Source: G965250275 sp965250275 (lineage in GTDB: Bacteria; Pseudomonadota; Alphaproteobacteria; Rhodobacterales; Rhodobacteraceae). Taken from it: a stretch of 64,000 bases of DNA. The position numbers and the translations under genes were made by a program. The stretch lies in assembly GCA_965250275.1 (NCBI GenBank), contig OZ252297.1, forward strand, positions 1,054,001 to 1,118,000, read 5' to 3'. Positions 31,619 through 40,695 of the stretch are shown in pieces. Positions within the stretch are counted from its first letter, which is position 1, and each line of letters begins with the position of its first letter. The notes under the pieces are model-generated. The model had not been told where the DNA came from. It ran no database searches and worked only from the letters and a program-made list of their open reading frames with translations.

Positions 31619-32266
31619 ATGTCCGCGTCGCAGAGCAATTTTGGCCCATTTTCGGATTTCATCGCCTCGACGGAGGAACTCGAAGCCTTATCGGGACCCC
31701 CAATGCCGCAAATCCTGGCTAAGGAACTGACCGAGTTGGACGAGATCTGTCGCGATTTCATTGCCGCATCTCCGATGTGTTTTGTCGCGACGGCAAATCC
31801 CGAGGGTTATGTCGACCTGTCACCGCGGGGTGATCCGGCAGGGTTCGTTCGGTGTCTCAGTTCAACCTTGATCGCCATTCCCGACAGGCCCGGCAACAAG
31901 CGCATGGACACGTTTCACAATTTGCTCGCCGATCCCCGGATTGGCATTCTGTTCGTGGTTCCCGGCCGGGGGGAAACACTGCGCCTGCGAGGTGAGGCCC
32001 GGCTCTGCACGGATGAGGAACTGCTCGCTACCATGGCCGTTGGTGAGCGTGTGCCAAAACTGGCCATTCTGGTGCATGTCACGACGGCGTTCATGCATTG
32101 TCCCAAGTGCATCGTGCGGTCCCGGCTGTGGCAGCCAGAGGAATGGCAGGACACGTCAGAGTTGGCGGATATGAACGCGGCCATGGTCAAACATGCCAAG
32201 ATCCCGATGACCCCGGACAAGTGGTTCCAAGAGCTCTTGGCCAAAGGGGAAATAGACCTTTACTGA
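31619..32266 (+). CDS. Pyridoxamine 5'-phosphate oxidase (PPOX) family flavoprotein
   Basis: 215 residues. The split-barrel FMN domain runs from about residue 45: SPMCFVATANPEGYVDLSPR, then LIAIPDRPGNKRMDTFHNLL and IGILFVVPGRGETLRLRGEA. The end (HCPKCIVRSRLWQPEEWQ) matches the subgroup of PPOX-like FMN proteins around 200 residues long (MSMEG_1061/DR2398 type). It probably binds FMN and reduces or oxidises a small molecule; the substrate is unknown. It sits between rplT and an MFS gene on the opposite strand and looks monocistronic. Confidence 0.8.
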   Translation: MSASQSNFGPFSDFIASTEELEALSGPPMPQILAKELTELDEICRDFIAASPMCFVATANPEGYVDLSPRGDPAGFVRCLSSTLIAIPDRPGNKRMDTFHNLLADPRIGILFVVPGRGETLRLRGEARLCTDEELLATMAVGERVPKLAILVHVTTAFMHCPKCIVRSRLWQPEEWQDTSELADMNAAMVKHAKIPMTPDKWFQELLAKGEIDLY

Positions 32267-32313
32267 TCCGCCGGGTGCTTTCAGCAGGCAATTGAAAACG
32301 AAGTTTTGGGCCA

Positions 32314-33522
32314 CTAGCCGCGGGTGGCCTTCGCCTCTTTGGCGACCTCGGGGTCCAGTGGTCTTTGCGCCAGCGCACATACCGCACCACACAGAAGGAT
32401 GCCTGATGCGGCGATCAGACTGGCGCCGATATCGTTCATGGCATCGCCGATCAACCCGGCCCCCACTGGTCCCAGGGTCTGGGCCACTGCAAATGTTATG
32501 GTGAACAAACTGATCGCGCGTCCCCAGCTTTCTTGCGGCAGGTTCTGACGGGTGAAATTTGTGATCGCACCCGGCGACATGAAAACGGATGCTCCGAAAA
32601 TCATGGCCGACACGATCAGGCCACCCGGGCCCGGCCAGACCACCGGCAGACTGGAGCCGATTGCGATGTTGACGAGGATCAGGGCCAAGGGAACACCGTT
32701 GGCAAACCGCGCAAACACACCGCGCCAGAGAAAAGGTGAGGCACAGATACAGATGCCAACCAAGGTCCAGACCCCCGCGATCTGCCAGGCCGTTGCATTT
32801 TGCGCCGTCATCCAGGCCGCGATGAAGGTGAAGTAGACGATGTAGCCCAGCCCAAACCCCGCGTAGCCGGCAAATTCCCCCAGCATACGTCGCACCGGCA
32901 CGGGTGCAGGCTGAGGCGCGGTGCCTGCGGCCGGGCGCAATTGCCGCGCGGCCCAGAGCGACAGCGGGCAACAGATGAAACTGACGATTCCGATCACGAT
33001 CCATCCCCATGCCCAGGATGCGTTTCCATAGAGCGCCAGAACAACGGGCACGGACATGCCGCTCAACACGATGCCAAGACCGCCACCGACGCCGAAATAG
33101 ATTGCGATGGACAAGGCGTTCTTGCGCGGCGCCTCGGTGAAAAGTGCAGCGGCCAGGGCGCCCCCTGTTGCAAAAGACATAGCCCCCAGCAATCCGGCGG
33201 CAAACCGCCAGAACGACTGCGCCCACAATCCTTCGTTCAACCCCGTTGCAAACAACGTGATTGCCGTTGTCCAGACCCCGAACGCAAAGATCGGAGCTGG
33301 CGGTAGTCGCCGCAACAAGAAAAGAGTCAGCACCGCGCCCGCCACATAGCCCAGGGCGTTGGCTGTATTCAGCCATCCGGCCTGCGTGTAGCTCCAGCCC
33401 AGTTCCGCGCGCATCGCCGGGAGCAACAGTCCGTAGGCGAAACGCGCAAAGCCGTTTGTCACACAGACGCCAAGCGTGAGCCCCGCAAGGATCAGCCAGG
33501 GCCGCGCATGGGAGCCATTCAT
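32314..33522 (-). CDS. MFS transporter, YbfB/YjiJ type
   Basis: 402 residues with about 12 membrane helices. The opening LTLGVCVTNGFARFAYGLLL and the block ELGWSYTQAGWLNTANALGY are typical of the YbfB/YjiJ branch of the major facilitator superfamily. The central loop (RQLRPAAGTAPQPAPVPVRR) separates the two six-helix halves. Its substrate is unknown. The serine hydrolase gene lies 6 bases downstream of this gene's start on the same strand (that gene ends at 33529), so the two form an operon transcribed from the hydrolase. Confidence 0.85.
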   Translation of the reverse strand: MNGSHARPWLILAGLTLGVCVTNGFARFAYGLLLPAMRAELGWSYTQAGWLNTANALGYVAGAVLTLFLLRRLPPAPIFAFGVWTTAITLFATGLNEGLWAQSFWRFAAGLLGAMSFATGGALAAALFTEAPRKNALSIAIYFGVGGGLGIVLSGMSVPVVLALYGNASWAWGWIVIGIVSFICCPLSLWAARQLRPAAGTAPQPAPVPVRRMLGEFAGYAGFGLGYIVYFTFIAAWMTAQNATAWQIAGVWTLVGICICASPFLWRGVFARFANGVPLALILVNIAIGSSLPVVWPGPGGLIVSAMIFGASVFMSPGAITNFTRQNLPQESWGRAISLFTITFAVAQTLGPVGAGLIGDAMNDIGASLIAASGILLCGAVCALAQRPLDPEVAKEAKATRG

Positions 33523-33528
33523 GACCGA

Positions 33529-34665
33529 TCAGAGATTGGCATAGACCGCCCGCTCGTAGGCGTCGTAGGTCTTGAGCAATGGCGGCTCTACAAAAGGCAG
33601 CGACTGGGTCATGATGACCGCGGCCATATCCTTGGCCGGATCAAGCCAATAGTGGGTGTTGCACACGCCGGCCCAGCTTTGTGCACCTGCGGCGCGCTTG
33701 CCGGGTTGATCACTCTCATTGCGTACAAAAGCAAAGCTGTGGGTTGTGCCTTCGGGCAATTCTACGTCGGCGGTCAGCGGAGGTGCGGTTGTGTGCATGG
33801 TCTGAAAGGTCAGCCCGTTCATCTGATCTGACAGCATTTGACCCACACCCGCTTCGGAGAGAATGCGGTTGCCGTCAAGCTCTCCGGCTCGCAGCACCAT
33901 GCGCAGGAACTTCATGTAGTCCGGCGCTGTCGAGTAGAGCGCATGGCCCATCCCGTAAATCTCGGGATTGGGTGGGGGCGCCAGGTCAAACGGCCCAAAA
34001 CTTCCGTCTTCACCACGGATTGAGACGTCCGCCAAGCGATCAGATAGTGGGCCGGGTTCAAACATCGTGTCGCTCATTCCAAGCGGATCGAAGATTTCGG
34101 CCTGACAGAATGCATCGATACGCTGACCCGACACCTCTTCGACCATCCGACCCAGCCAATCGATACTGGGCCCATACCCCCAGCGTGTACCGGGATCGCT
34201 CATCAACGGAGCCATCAGCGCCGCTTTGGTGCCGGTCAACATGGAAGGATGGCCGGTTAACTCCATATAGCGGCCCATATCGGGGTTCCAGAACTCGTAC
34301 TCGATCCCGCTGGTGTGGGTGGCCAAATGGCGCGCCGTCGCCACGGTCTTTTGCGGTCTCAGGATCGGCGTGTCGCCATCGAACCCGTCCAGAACCTGCA
34401 ACTCGTTCCATTGGGGCAGGACGTCGGCGACCGGAGTGTCCATCGACATCTTGCCACGATCGATCAGGATCATCGCCGCCAGAGAGCCGATTGCCTTGGT
34501 CATCGAAAAAACCCGGAATGCGGTGTCTTCGCTGGCTGGGCGCCCTGCGGTTTCACCCGCCGCGCCGGAGTAAGTGATTCCATTTGCATTTCCTGCCATC
34601 GCCACGGCAAAGGGCACGTCTTGTGCCGCCACGGCATCGTTCAGGACTTGGTTCATTTCTGACAT
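33529..34665 (-). CDS. Serine hydrolase, class C beta-lactamase-like
   Basis: 378 residues from the ATG at 34665, chosen for the CAGGGAGGAATG ribosome binding site; a longer open frame upstream lacks one. The nucleophile motif SxxK is FSMTK (Ser54-Lys57). WGYGPSIDWLGRMVEEVSG provides the Tyr of the YxN/YxS element, and the C-terminal block SWAGVCNTHYWLDPAKDM is at the HxG-like position. There is no signal peptide, so it is a cytoplasmic esterase or peptidase of the EstB/LovD group rather than a resistance enzyme. The MFS gene follows it 6 bases downstream, which suggests a shared substrate or product. Confidence 0.82.
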   Translation of the reverse strand: MSEMNQVLNDAVAAQDVPFAVAMAGNANGITYSGAAGETAGRPASEDTAFRVFSMTKAIGSLAAMILIDRGKMSMDTPVADVLPQWNELQVLDGFDGDTPILRPQKTVATARHLATHTSGIEYEFWNPDMGRYMELTGHPSMLTGTKAALMAPLMSDPGTRWGYGPSIDWLGRMVEEVSGQRIDAFCQAEIFDPLGMSDTMFEPGPLSDRLADVSIRGEDGSFGPFDLAPPPNPEIYGMGHALYSTAPDYMKFLRMVLRAGELDGNRILSEAGVGQMLSDQMNGLTFQTMHTTAPPLTADVELPEGTTHSFAFVRNESDQPGKRAAGAQSWAGVCNTHYWLDPAKDMAAVIMTQSLPFVEPPLLKTYDAYERAVYANL

Positions 34666-34830
34666 ATCATTCCTCCCTGAAAATGCGGTCAGGCTATCGA
34701 CCCGGATACCTGCCTGTCCATCACTCATACCGAGATGATCGAATCTGATTGCAGTTGGGCTGGAGATTCCTGCGTGCGGTCCGTTGCGCTTGGGGATGCG
34801 CGGCTGTCGGTGGAACCGGCGCAACGTGCC

Positions 34831-34859
34831 TTGAATTTAGGCTGGCGGACGGCTAGCAG
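34831..34859 (+). promoter_or_regulatory. Possible promoter of pheS
   Basis: TTGAAT (34831-34836), 17-base spacer, TAGCAG (34854-34859), ending 27 bases before the pheS ATG. The match is moderate. No Phe-rich leader peptide is visible. Confidence 0.3.
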
Positions 34860-34886
34860 GGCAGAGCCGAAATCCGGGGATGTCTG

Positions 34887-35960
34887 ATGGACGATCTGAA
34901 AGCGAAGTATCTGGGTCTGATTGCCGATGCGGGTGACGAATCCGCGCTCGAGGACCTGCGCGTTCAAGCCGTGGGCAAAAAAGGCGAGATCAGCCTGAAA
35001 ATGCGCGAGCTGGGCAAAATGACGCCCGAGGAGCGTCAGGTCGCAGGACCGGCTCTGAACGCTCTGAAAAACGAGATCAATTCCGCGCTCTCCGCCAAGA
35101 AGGCGGCGTTGAGTGACGCGGCGCTGGATGAACGGTTGCGGGGTGAATGGCTCGACGTAACGCTGCCGGGACGTCCCAGACGTCAGGGCACCTTGCACCC
35201 GATTTCGCAGGTGAGTGAAGAGGTGACCGCCATCTTTGCGGAGATGGGGTTTTCGGTAGCCGAGGGGCCGCGGATCGACACGGACTGGTACAACTTCGAC
35301 GCTCTGAACATTCCTGGCCACCATCCGGCCCGCGCCGAGATGGATACGTTCTATATGCACCGTGCCGAGGGCGACAATCGTCCGCCGCATGTGTTGCGCA
35401 CACATACATCTCCCGTTCAGATCCGGACGATGGAAGAACGTGGTGCGCCATTGCGCATCATCTGTCCCGGCGGTGTTTACCGGGCTGACTACGACCAGAC
35501 CCATACCCCGATGTTCCATCAGGTTGAGGGGCTGGCGATTGACAGCGATATCTCGATGGCCAATCTGAAATGGGTTCTTGAAGAGTTCTTCGCGGCCTTC
35601 TTTGAGGTCGAAGGTGTCAAAACACGCTTCCGCGCCTCGCATTTCCCGTTCACCGAGCCATCGGCAGAAGTTGATATCCAATGCTCTTGGGTCGACGGTC
35701 AGTTGCGCATCGGCGAAGGTGACGACTGGATGGAGGTTCTGGGCAGCGGGATGGTCCATCCCAAAGTCCTGGAGGCCGGCAAGATCGATCCCAACGAATG
35801 GCAAGGTTTTGCCTTTGGCATGGGGATCGACAGGATTGCCATGCTGAAATACGGCATCCCAGACTTGAGGGCTTTCTTTGACAGCGATTTGCGCTGGCTG
35901 CGTCACTACGGTTTCGCAAGCCTCGACGTTCCAACGCTGCATGGCGGGCTGTCGCGGTAG
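34887..35960 (+). CDS. pheS: Phenylalanine--tRNA ligase, alpha subunit
   Basis: 357 residues. The N-terminal coiled coil spans about residues 1-90. Class II motifs follow: motif 1 around TAIFAEMGFSVAEGPRIDTD, HTSPVQIRTM for the adenylate site, motif 2 in PMFHQVEGLAID, and motif 3 in FGMGIDRIAMLKYGI. It pairs with PheT as an (alpha-beta)2 enzyme charging tRNA-Phe. The stop is one base before the start of a YrhK-family gene, and pheT starts 1.3 kb downstream with two unrelated genes between. Confidence 0.97.
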   Translation: MDDLKAKYLGLIADAGDESALEDLRVQAVGKKGEISLKMRELGKMTPEERQVAGPALNALKNEINSALSAKKAALSDAALDERLRGEWLDVTLPGRPRRQGTLHPISQVSEEVTAIFAEMGFSVAEGPRIDTDWYNFDALNIPGHHPARAEMDTFYMHRAEGDNRPPHVLRTHTSPVQIRTMEERGAPLRIICPGGVYRADYDQTHTPMFHQVEGLAIDSDISMANLKWVLEEFFAAFFEVEGVKTRFRASHFPFTEPSAEVDIQCSWVDGQLRIGEGDDWMEVLGSGMVHPKVLEAGKIDPNEWQGFAFGMGIDRIAMLKYGIPDLRAFFDSDLRWLRHYGFASLDVPTLHGGLSR

Positions 35961-35961
35961 G

Positions 35962-36246
35962 ATGCTTTTCCAGCGCCCTCTCAGAGATCAAAATGATCGC
36001 AGTCGGCGCCTCTATGCAGCGTTTGAGATCGTTTACACCGCGATTGATTTCATGGCGGCTCTGCTGTTCGTGATCGGCTCGGTCATGTTCTTTTACGCGG
36101 CTTGGGAACGCACCGGGACGTGGCTCTTTCTGATCGGGTCGCTGCTTTTTGCGGCCAAGCCAACCTTGCGTCTTGTGCGCGAGCTGAAACTGGCGGCCAT
36201 GGGCGACACCGAGGATTTGGCGGAACGGATCGAAACACGGGAATGA
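35962..36246 (+). CDS. YrhK family small membrane protein
   Basis: 94 residues from the ATG at 35962, one base after the pheS stop. Two helices are visible: VYTAIDFMAALLFVIGSVMF and WLFLIGSLLFAAKPTLRLV. The pattern YEIVYTxxDFxAAxLFxxGS...FLxGSxxFxxKP is that of the YrhK domain. The C-terminal tail (LAAMGDTEDLAERIETRE) is cytoplasmic and charged. Its function is unknown. The tight spacing means cotranslation with PheS. Confidence 0.75.
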   Translation: MLFQRPLRDQNDRSRRLYAAFEIVYTAIDFMAALLFVIGSVMFFYAAWERTGTWLFLIGSLLFAAKPTLRLVRELKLAAMGDTEDLAERIETRE

Positions 36247-36373
36247 TCAGGCTGCCTTTCCGGTTTCAGAGCCGATGCAATTCAAACTGTGTCATCTCCC
36301 AATGCAAACCCGCTCAAACGCCCTCCCGATCATGTGACGTGACAGGTCGGTTCGCACAGGTATCTTCGCCCAC

Positions 36374-37168
36374 ATGATCCGCGCACTTGCATTCTTCGTT
36401 CTCCTCGCCACGCCCGCCCTGTCTCAACCCACCTGTCACGGAGAGACAGCGTGTCAGCTGGGCCACCGGTCCTATCATGTCCTAGAACCCGAGGGATGGG
36501 ACGGCCAGTCACCATTGCCGGTCTTGTTGCATTTTCATGGCTGGAAGCGGCAAGGCGACCTGATCGTCAAACACGGCCGCATCGCGGGCGCCACCCAACG
36601 GAGAGGGGTATTGCTTCTTGCGCCAAACGGCGAGGGGCGGACATGGGATTTCTGGGGGCCGGAGACAGATGATGTCGCATTTGCCGCTGCGGTGCTGGAG
36701 GATGCGGCGTCGCGCTATCCGGTTGATTGGGAACGCATCTTTGTCTCGGGCTACTCCTATGGGAGTGCAATGGCGTGGCGATATGTCTGCCAGAACGGGG
36801 CCGGGGTGGCGGCACTGCTGGCGGTCGCGGGTACACTGAGCCAAAGCGAAACCTGCCCGGAAGCACCAAGACAGGTGCGCCATGTGCATGGCCTCTCCGA
36901 TACGGTGATGGACTTTCCGATGGGACCAGATGGGGACACCACTTACCCGGTTGCGCTCTGGCGGTCGGCCTACGGGTGCGGTCAGGCTGAACCGGGCGGG
37001 AACTGGCATGTCACCGAGCACGACCAGTTCACGCGAACGACATGGAATGACTGTACGGCCGGTGGACCCGTGACCTTGGACCTGCACCCGCGCGGGCATT
37101 TCATTCCGCGCGGATGGATCGCCCGACAACTGGATGAGTTGCTGGGCCTGGCTCCAAGCTACCCCTGA
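36374..37168 (+). CDS. Secreted alpha/beta hydrolase, polyhydroxybutyrate-depolymerase/LpqC-like esterase
   Basis: 264 residues with a Sec signal peptide (IRALAFFVLLATPALSQP). The oxyanion block is PLPVLLHFHGWKRQG, and the nucleophile is the Ser in FVSGYSYGSAMAW (GxSxG). The later Asp and His are likely in HVHGLSDTVMDFP and HPRGHFIPRGW. Several Cys residues (CHGETACQLG, CQN, CPE, CGQ, DCTAG) suggest disulfides in the periplasm. It would cleave short polyester or ferulate-type esters. It is on the same strand as pheST but separated by over 100 bases on each side. Confidence 0.78.
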   Translation: MIRALAFFVLLATPALSQPTCHGETACQLGHRSYHVLEPEGWDGQSPLPVLLHFHGWKRQGDLIVKHGRIAGATQRRGVLLLAPNGEGRTWDFWGPETDDVAFAAAVLEDAASRYPVDWERIFVSGYSYGSAMAWRYVCQNGAGVAALLAVAGTLSQSETCPEAPRQVRHVHGLSDTVMDFPMGPDGDTTYPVALWRSAYGCGQAEPGGNWHVTEHDQFTRTTWNDCTAGGPVTLDLHPRGHFIPRGWIARQLDELLGLAPSYP

Positions 37169-37298
37169 TCCGCAGTGGGCTTTTGTGCAGAACGGATGGT
37201 TCTCGGTTCAAAACGCAGAAGCGGGCAGGCTAAGCCTTCCCCCTCGGTCAGCCATGAGATAAGAGCAGCCAGACACGATCTGACAAGGCTGAAGACCG

Positions 37299-39695
37299 AT
37301 GAAATTCACCCTTTCCTGGCTGAAGAGTCACCTCGATACGCAAGCGAGCCTCGAGGACATTCTGGATGCTCTGACTGACCTTGGGCTGGAGGTCGAGGAA
37401 GTCTCGAATCCCGGCGACCGCTTGTCTGAATTTACCCTCGGCTACGTCACGCATGCTGAACAGCATCCGGATGCGGACAAGCTGCGCGTCTGCCAAGTCA
37501 ACACAGATGCGGGTGAACTACAGATTGTGTGCGGGGCTCCCAACGCCCGCGAAGGCATCACCGTTGTTGTGGCCAAACCCGGTGTCTATGTGCCCGGAAT
37601 CGATACGACCATCGGGGTTGGAAAAATCCGTGGTGTCGAGAGCCATGGCATGATGTGTTCCGAACGCGAAATGGAACTGAGCGAAGAACACGATGGCATC
37701 ATCGAGTTGCCCACTGGTGCCGTTGGCGACAGGTTTGTCGATTGGCTGGCCGAAAACGATCCGGCCAAGGTTGACCCTGTTATCGAAATCGCAATCACGC
37801 CCAACCGCCCTGATGCGCTGGGCGTTTATGGAATTGCCCGAGACCTTGCGGCGCGCGGACTGGGCACGCTGAAAGAACAACAAATCCACGAAGTGCCCGG
37901 CGACTTCCCCTCTCCGGTTACGGTTCAGATCGACGAAGACACGCTCGACGGCTGTCCGCTCTTCACCGGCCGGGTGATCCGCGGCGTGCGGAATGGGCAC
38001 TCCCCACAATGGCTGCAAGACCTCCTGCGATCCATCGGGCTGCGCCCGATCTCGGCGCTGGTGGATATCACGAACTACTTCACCTTCGACCGGAACCGCC
38101 CGTTGCACGTTTTCGACGTGGCAAAGATGTCCGGCGGTTTGCGGATTCATCGGGCTCAGGGCGGCGAAACCCTGACCGCATTGGACGAAAAGGAATACAC
38201 CTTTCAGCCGGGCATGATGATGATTTCCGACGACAATGGCCCGGAGAGTATTGCCGGTGTCATGGGCGGGGCTGAGACCGGTGTCAGCGAGAGCACGACC
38301 GATGTCTTTCTGGAGTCCGCGTTCTGGGATCACATCCAGATCGCGCTGACCGGGCGTGCACTCAAAATCAATTCTGATGCGCGCTATCGGTTCGAACGCG
38401 GCGTCGATCCGGAATTCACACTGGATGGGCTGGAGTTGGCTACGCAGATGATCCTCGACCTCTGCGGAGGTGAGCCTTCGAAAGTTGTTGTCGCAGGCGC
38501 GGTGCCCGATCACAGCCGGGCCTATCGGCTGGACACCGCACGGGTGCAGTCGCTGGTCGGTATGGACATTCCCGAGAGCGAGCAGCGTCAGACCCTGACG
38601 CGTCTGGGGTTCAAGCTGGAAGGGAACATGGCGCATGTGCCCAGTTGGCGGCCAGATATGCAGGGTGAGGCCGATTTGGTCGAAGAGGTGGCGCGCATCG
38701 CGTCCCTGACACAGCTCGAAGCCCGGCCGCTGGCGCGTCCAAGCGATGGTGTCACGCAACCGATCATGACATTGAAGCAGCGCAGAGAGTCGATCTCCCG
38801 GCGGCAATGCGCGGCACTGGGCTACAACGAATGCGTGTCCTACTCCTTCATCGATCATGCCTCAGCCTTGCTCTTTGGCGGTGGCGGTGACGAGACCCGT
38901 CTGGACAACCCCATCAGTTCAGAAATGAGCCATCTGCGACCGGCGCTCCTGCCGGGTCTTTTGCACGCCGCTTCGCGCAATCAGGCGCGCGGGTTCATGG
39001 ACCTTGCATTGTTTGAGGTTGGCCCTGTCTTTCATGGCGGAGAGCCCGGCGAACAGCACAACCAAATCACGGGCCTTTTGGTGGGACGAACAGGTCCCAA
39101 GGATGTTCAGGGCGCCTCGCGTCCCGTTGACGTTTTTGACGTCAAAGCCGACGCCGAAGCGGTGCTGGCCGCATTGGGCGCGCCGTCCAGGGTGCAGATC
39201 CTGCGCGGTGCCGAAGGTTGGTGGCACCCCGGACGACACGGACGGATCTGTCTTGGTCCCAAGAAGGTGCTTGGTGTTTTTGGCGAATTGCACCCGAAGG
39301 TTCTGGCTGAGATGGATGTAAAGGGCCCTGCAATGGCGTTTACCCTTTGGCCCGACGAGGTCCCGGCCCCGCGGAAATCAAAGGCGACGCGCCCCGCGCT
39401 CGCGCTGCATGATCTGCAGGCGGTTGAGCGCGATTTTGCCTTTGTTGTCGATGCCGATGTCGAAGCGCTGACATTGGTGAATGCCGCTGCGGGCGCGGAC
39501 AAAACCTTGATCGAAGATGTGCGTGTCTTCGACGAATTTGTCGGCGGACATGTGGGCGAGGGAAAGAAGTCCCTCGCCATCGCGGTTCGCCTGCAGCCGA
39601 CAAAGCAAACACTGACCGATGCAGAGATCGACGAAGTTTCCGGTCGGATCGTTGAGAAGGTTAGCAAGGCCACTGGCGGGGTCTTGAGAGGGTGA
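37299..39695 (+). CDS. pheT: Phenylalanine--tRNA ligase, beta subunit
   Basis: 798 residues, full length. The N-terminal EMAP-like tRNA-binding domain spans about 39-150 (EFTLGYVTHAEQHPDADKLR). The B3/B4 editing domain follows (residues about 210-390, SALVDITNYFTFDRNRPLHV), then B5, the catalytic-like core (LSRNQ-type block LLHAASRNQARGFMDLALFE), and a C-terminal anticodon-binding FDX-ACB domain from about 700 (ALHDLQAVERDFAFVVDADV). It pairs with PheS. The stop overlaps a GNAT gene start (GTGA). Confidence 0.97.
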   Translation: MKFTLSWLKSHLDTQASLEDILDALTDLGLEVEEVSNPGDRLSEFTLGYVTHAEQHPDADKLRVCQVNTDAGELQIVCGAPNAREGITVVVAKPGVYVPGIDTTIGVGKIRGVESHGMMCSEREMELSEEHDGIIELPTGAVGDRFVDWLAENDPAKVDPVIEIAITPNRPDALGVYGIARDLAARGLGTLKEQQIHEVPGDFPSPVTVQIDEDTLDGCPLFTGRVIRGVRNGHSPQWLQDLLRSIGLRPISALVDITNYFTFDRNRPLHVFDVAKMSGGLRIHRAQGGETLTALDEKEYTFQPGMMMISDDNGPESIAGVMGGAETGVSESTTDVFLESAFWDHIQIALTGRALKINSDARYRFERGVDPEFTLDGLELATQMILDLCGGEPSKVVVAGAVPDHSRAYRLDTARVQSLVGMDIPESEQRQTLTRLGFKLEGNMAHVPSWRPDMQGEADLVEEVARIASLTQLEARPLARPSDGVTQPIMTLKQRRESISRRQCAALGYNECVSYSFIDHASALLFGGGGDETRLDNPISSEMSHLRPALLPGLLHAASRNQARGFMDLALFEVGPVFHGGEPGEQHNQITGLLVGRTGPKDVQGASRPVDVFDVKADAEAVLAALGAPSRVQILRGAEGWWHPGRHGRICLGPKKVLGVFGELHPKVLAEMDVKGPAMAFTLWPDEVPAPRKSKATRPALALHDLQAVERDFAFVVDADVEALTLVNAAAGADKTLIEDVRVFDEFVGGHVGEGKKSLAIAVRLQPTKQTLTDAEIDEVSGRIVEKVSKATGGVLRG

Positions 39696-40150
39696 GTGCA
39701 ACGCCGCCCGTATTGCGCCGGGCAACGATGGGTGACCTTTCAGAGCTGGAAGCCGCGTTCGAAGCGGCCTACGCTCCTATCCGAGCACGGGGTGTTGCTC
39801 TGCCGGAAATTGCGCAGGGGCTGGAAACCGACTTGCGCGACCACATGGTCTGGGTGGCGGAAGCGAATGGAGACATCTGTGGCGGCGTGATTGCCGCGCA
39901 AAGCGGGACGGTTGGGCAGGTGGTCAATGTTGCTGTCGATCCGCGATTTTTCGGACGTGGGATCGGGCGACTACTGATCGACATGGCGATTGACGCGCTG
40001 GTGGCGGGAGGTGCCACAGAGGTCCGGTTGACCACGCATGTCGAAATGCCGGAGAACGTCGCGCTCTATACCCATCTGGGTTGGCGGGAAACTGGACGCG
40101 CTGGTCTCAAAGTCCATATGTCGAAACGGGCCAGCCGGCGCGCGGGCTGA
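39692..40150 (+). CDS. GNAT family N-acetyltransferase
   Basis: 152 residues from a GTG that overlaps the pheT stop by four bases. The acetyl-CoA binding block is VVNVAVDPRFFGRGIGRLLI (R/Q-x-x-G-x-G/A form), followed by TEVRLTTHVEMPENVALYTH and LGWRETGRAG, the C-terminal strand. The target, a small molecule or a protein N-terminus, cannot be inferred. Translational coupling to pheT suggests steady low expression. Confidence 0.85.
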   Translation: MSATPPVLRRATMGDLSELEAAFEAAYAPIRARGVALPEIAQGLETDLRDHMVWVAEANGDICGGVIAAQSGTVGQVVNVAVDPRFFGRGIGRLLIDMAIDALVAGGATEVRLTTHVEMPENVALYTHLGWRETGRAGLKVHMSKRASRRAG

Positions 40151-40169
40151 AACACGAAGGGAAAAGTCG

Positions 40170-40619
40170 ATGACGTTAAAGGTTTACCTGAGCGGAGAAA
40201 TCCACACTGATTGGCGCGAGCAGATCATCGAGGGCGCCGAAGGTTTGGATGTGACCTTCGACAGCCCGGTCACCGATCACGCTGCCAGCGACGATTGTGG
40301 TGTCGCAATACTGGGGGCGGAGCCGAACAAGTACTGGCACGACCACAAGGGCGCGATGGTCAACGCAATCCGGACACGGAAGGGCATCGCGGATGCCGAT
40401 GTCGTGGTGGTCCGTTTTGGGGATCAGTACAAGCAATGGAACGCGGCTTTTGATGCGGGTTATGCATCAGCTTTGGGCAAATCTCTGGTGATCCTGCACG
40501 GCCCGGATCATGCCCATGCGCTCAAGGAGGTGGATGCGGCCGCCCTCGCCGTGGCGCAGGAGCCGCGGCAAGTCGTGGAGATACTGCGCTATGTCTTGAC
40601 CGGGGCGTTGCCGGGCTGA
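40170..40619 (+). CDS. YtoQ family protein
   Basis: 149 residues from the ATG at 40170 (GAAGGGAAA just upstream). LKVYLSGEIHTDWREQI, VTFDSPVTDHAASDDCGV, ADVVVVRFGDQYKQWNAAFD and AGYASALGKSLVILH are the family blocks. The fold appears related to nucleoside 2-deoxyribosyltransferases (the YLSG start and the D-x-G-Y-A block), but the enzymatic role of YtoQ is not known. It is the last gene of the pheT-GNAT-ytoQ series. Confidence 0.82.
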   Translation: MTLKVYLSGEIHTDWREQIIEGAEGLDVTFDSPVTDHAASDDCGVAILGAEPNKYWHDHKGAMVNAIRTRKGIADADVVVVRFGDQYKQWNAAFDAGYASALGKSLVILHGPDHAHALKEVDAAALAVAQEPRQVVEILRYVLTGALPG

Positions 40620-40622
40620 TCC

Positions 40623-40663
40623 AAAAAGAAAGAGGCAGGCCAAGTGTTATTGCTCGCCCTGCC
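40623..40663 (-). terminator. Terminator of the glutathione S-transferase gene
   Basis: On the minus strand GGCAGG and CCTGCC form a 6-bp stem (extendable by a mismatch), followed by TCTTTCTTTTTGG. It lies 33 bases after the GST stop and close to the convergent ytoQ end. Confidence 0.5.
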
Positions 40664-40695
40664 ATCGGGCATTTTTCGCGCGCAGGACTTGCGGA

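Noticed and set aside
37518..38858. 446-codon minus-strand frame opposite pheT
   Set aside because: It is antisense to pheT with no motif.
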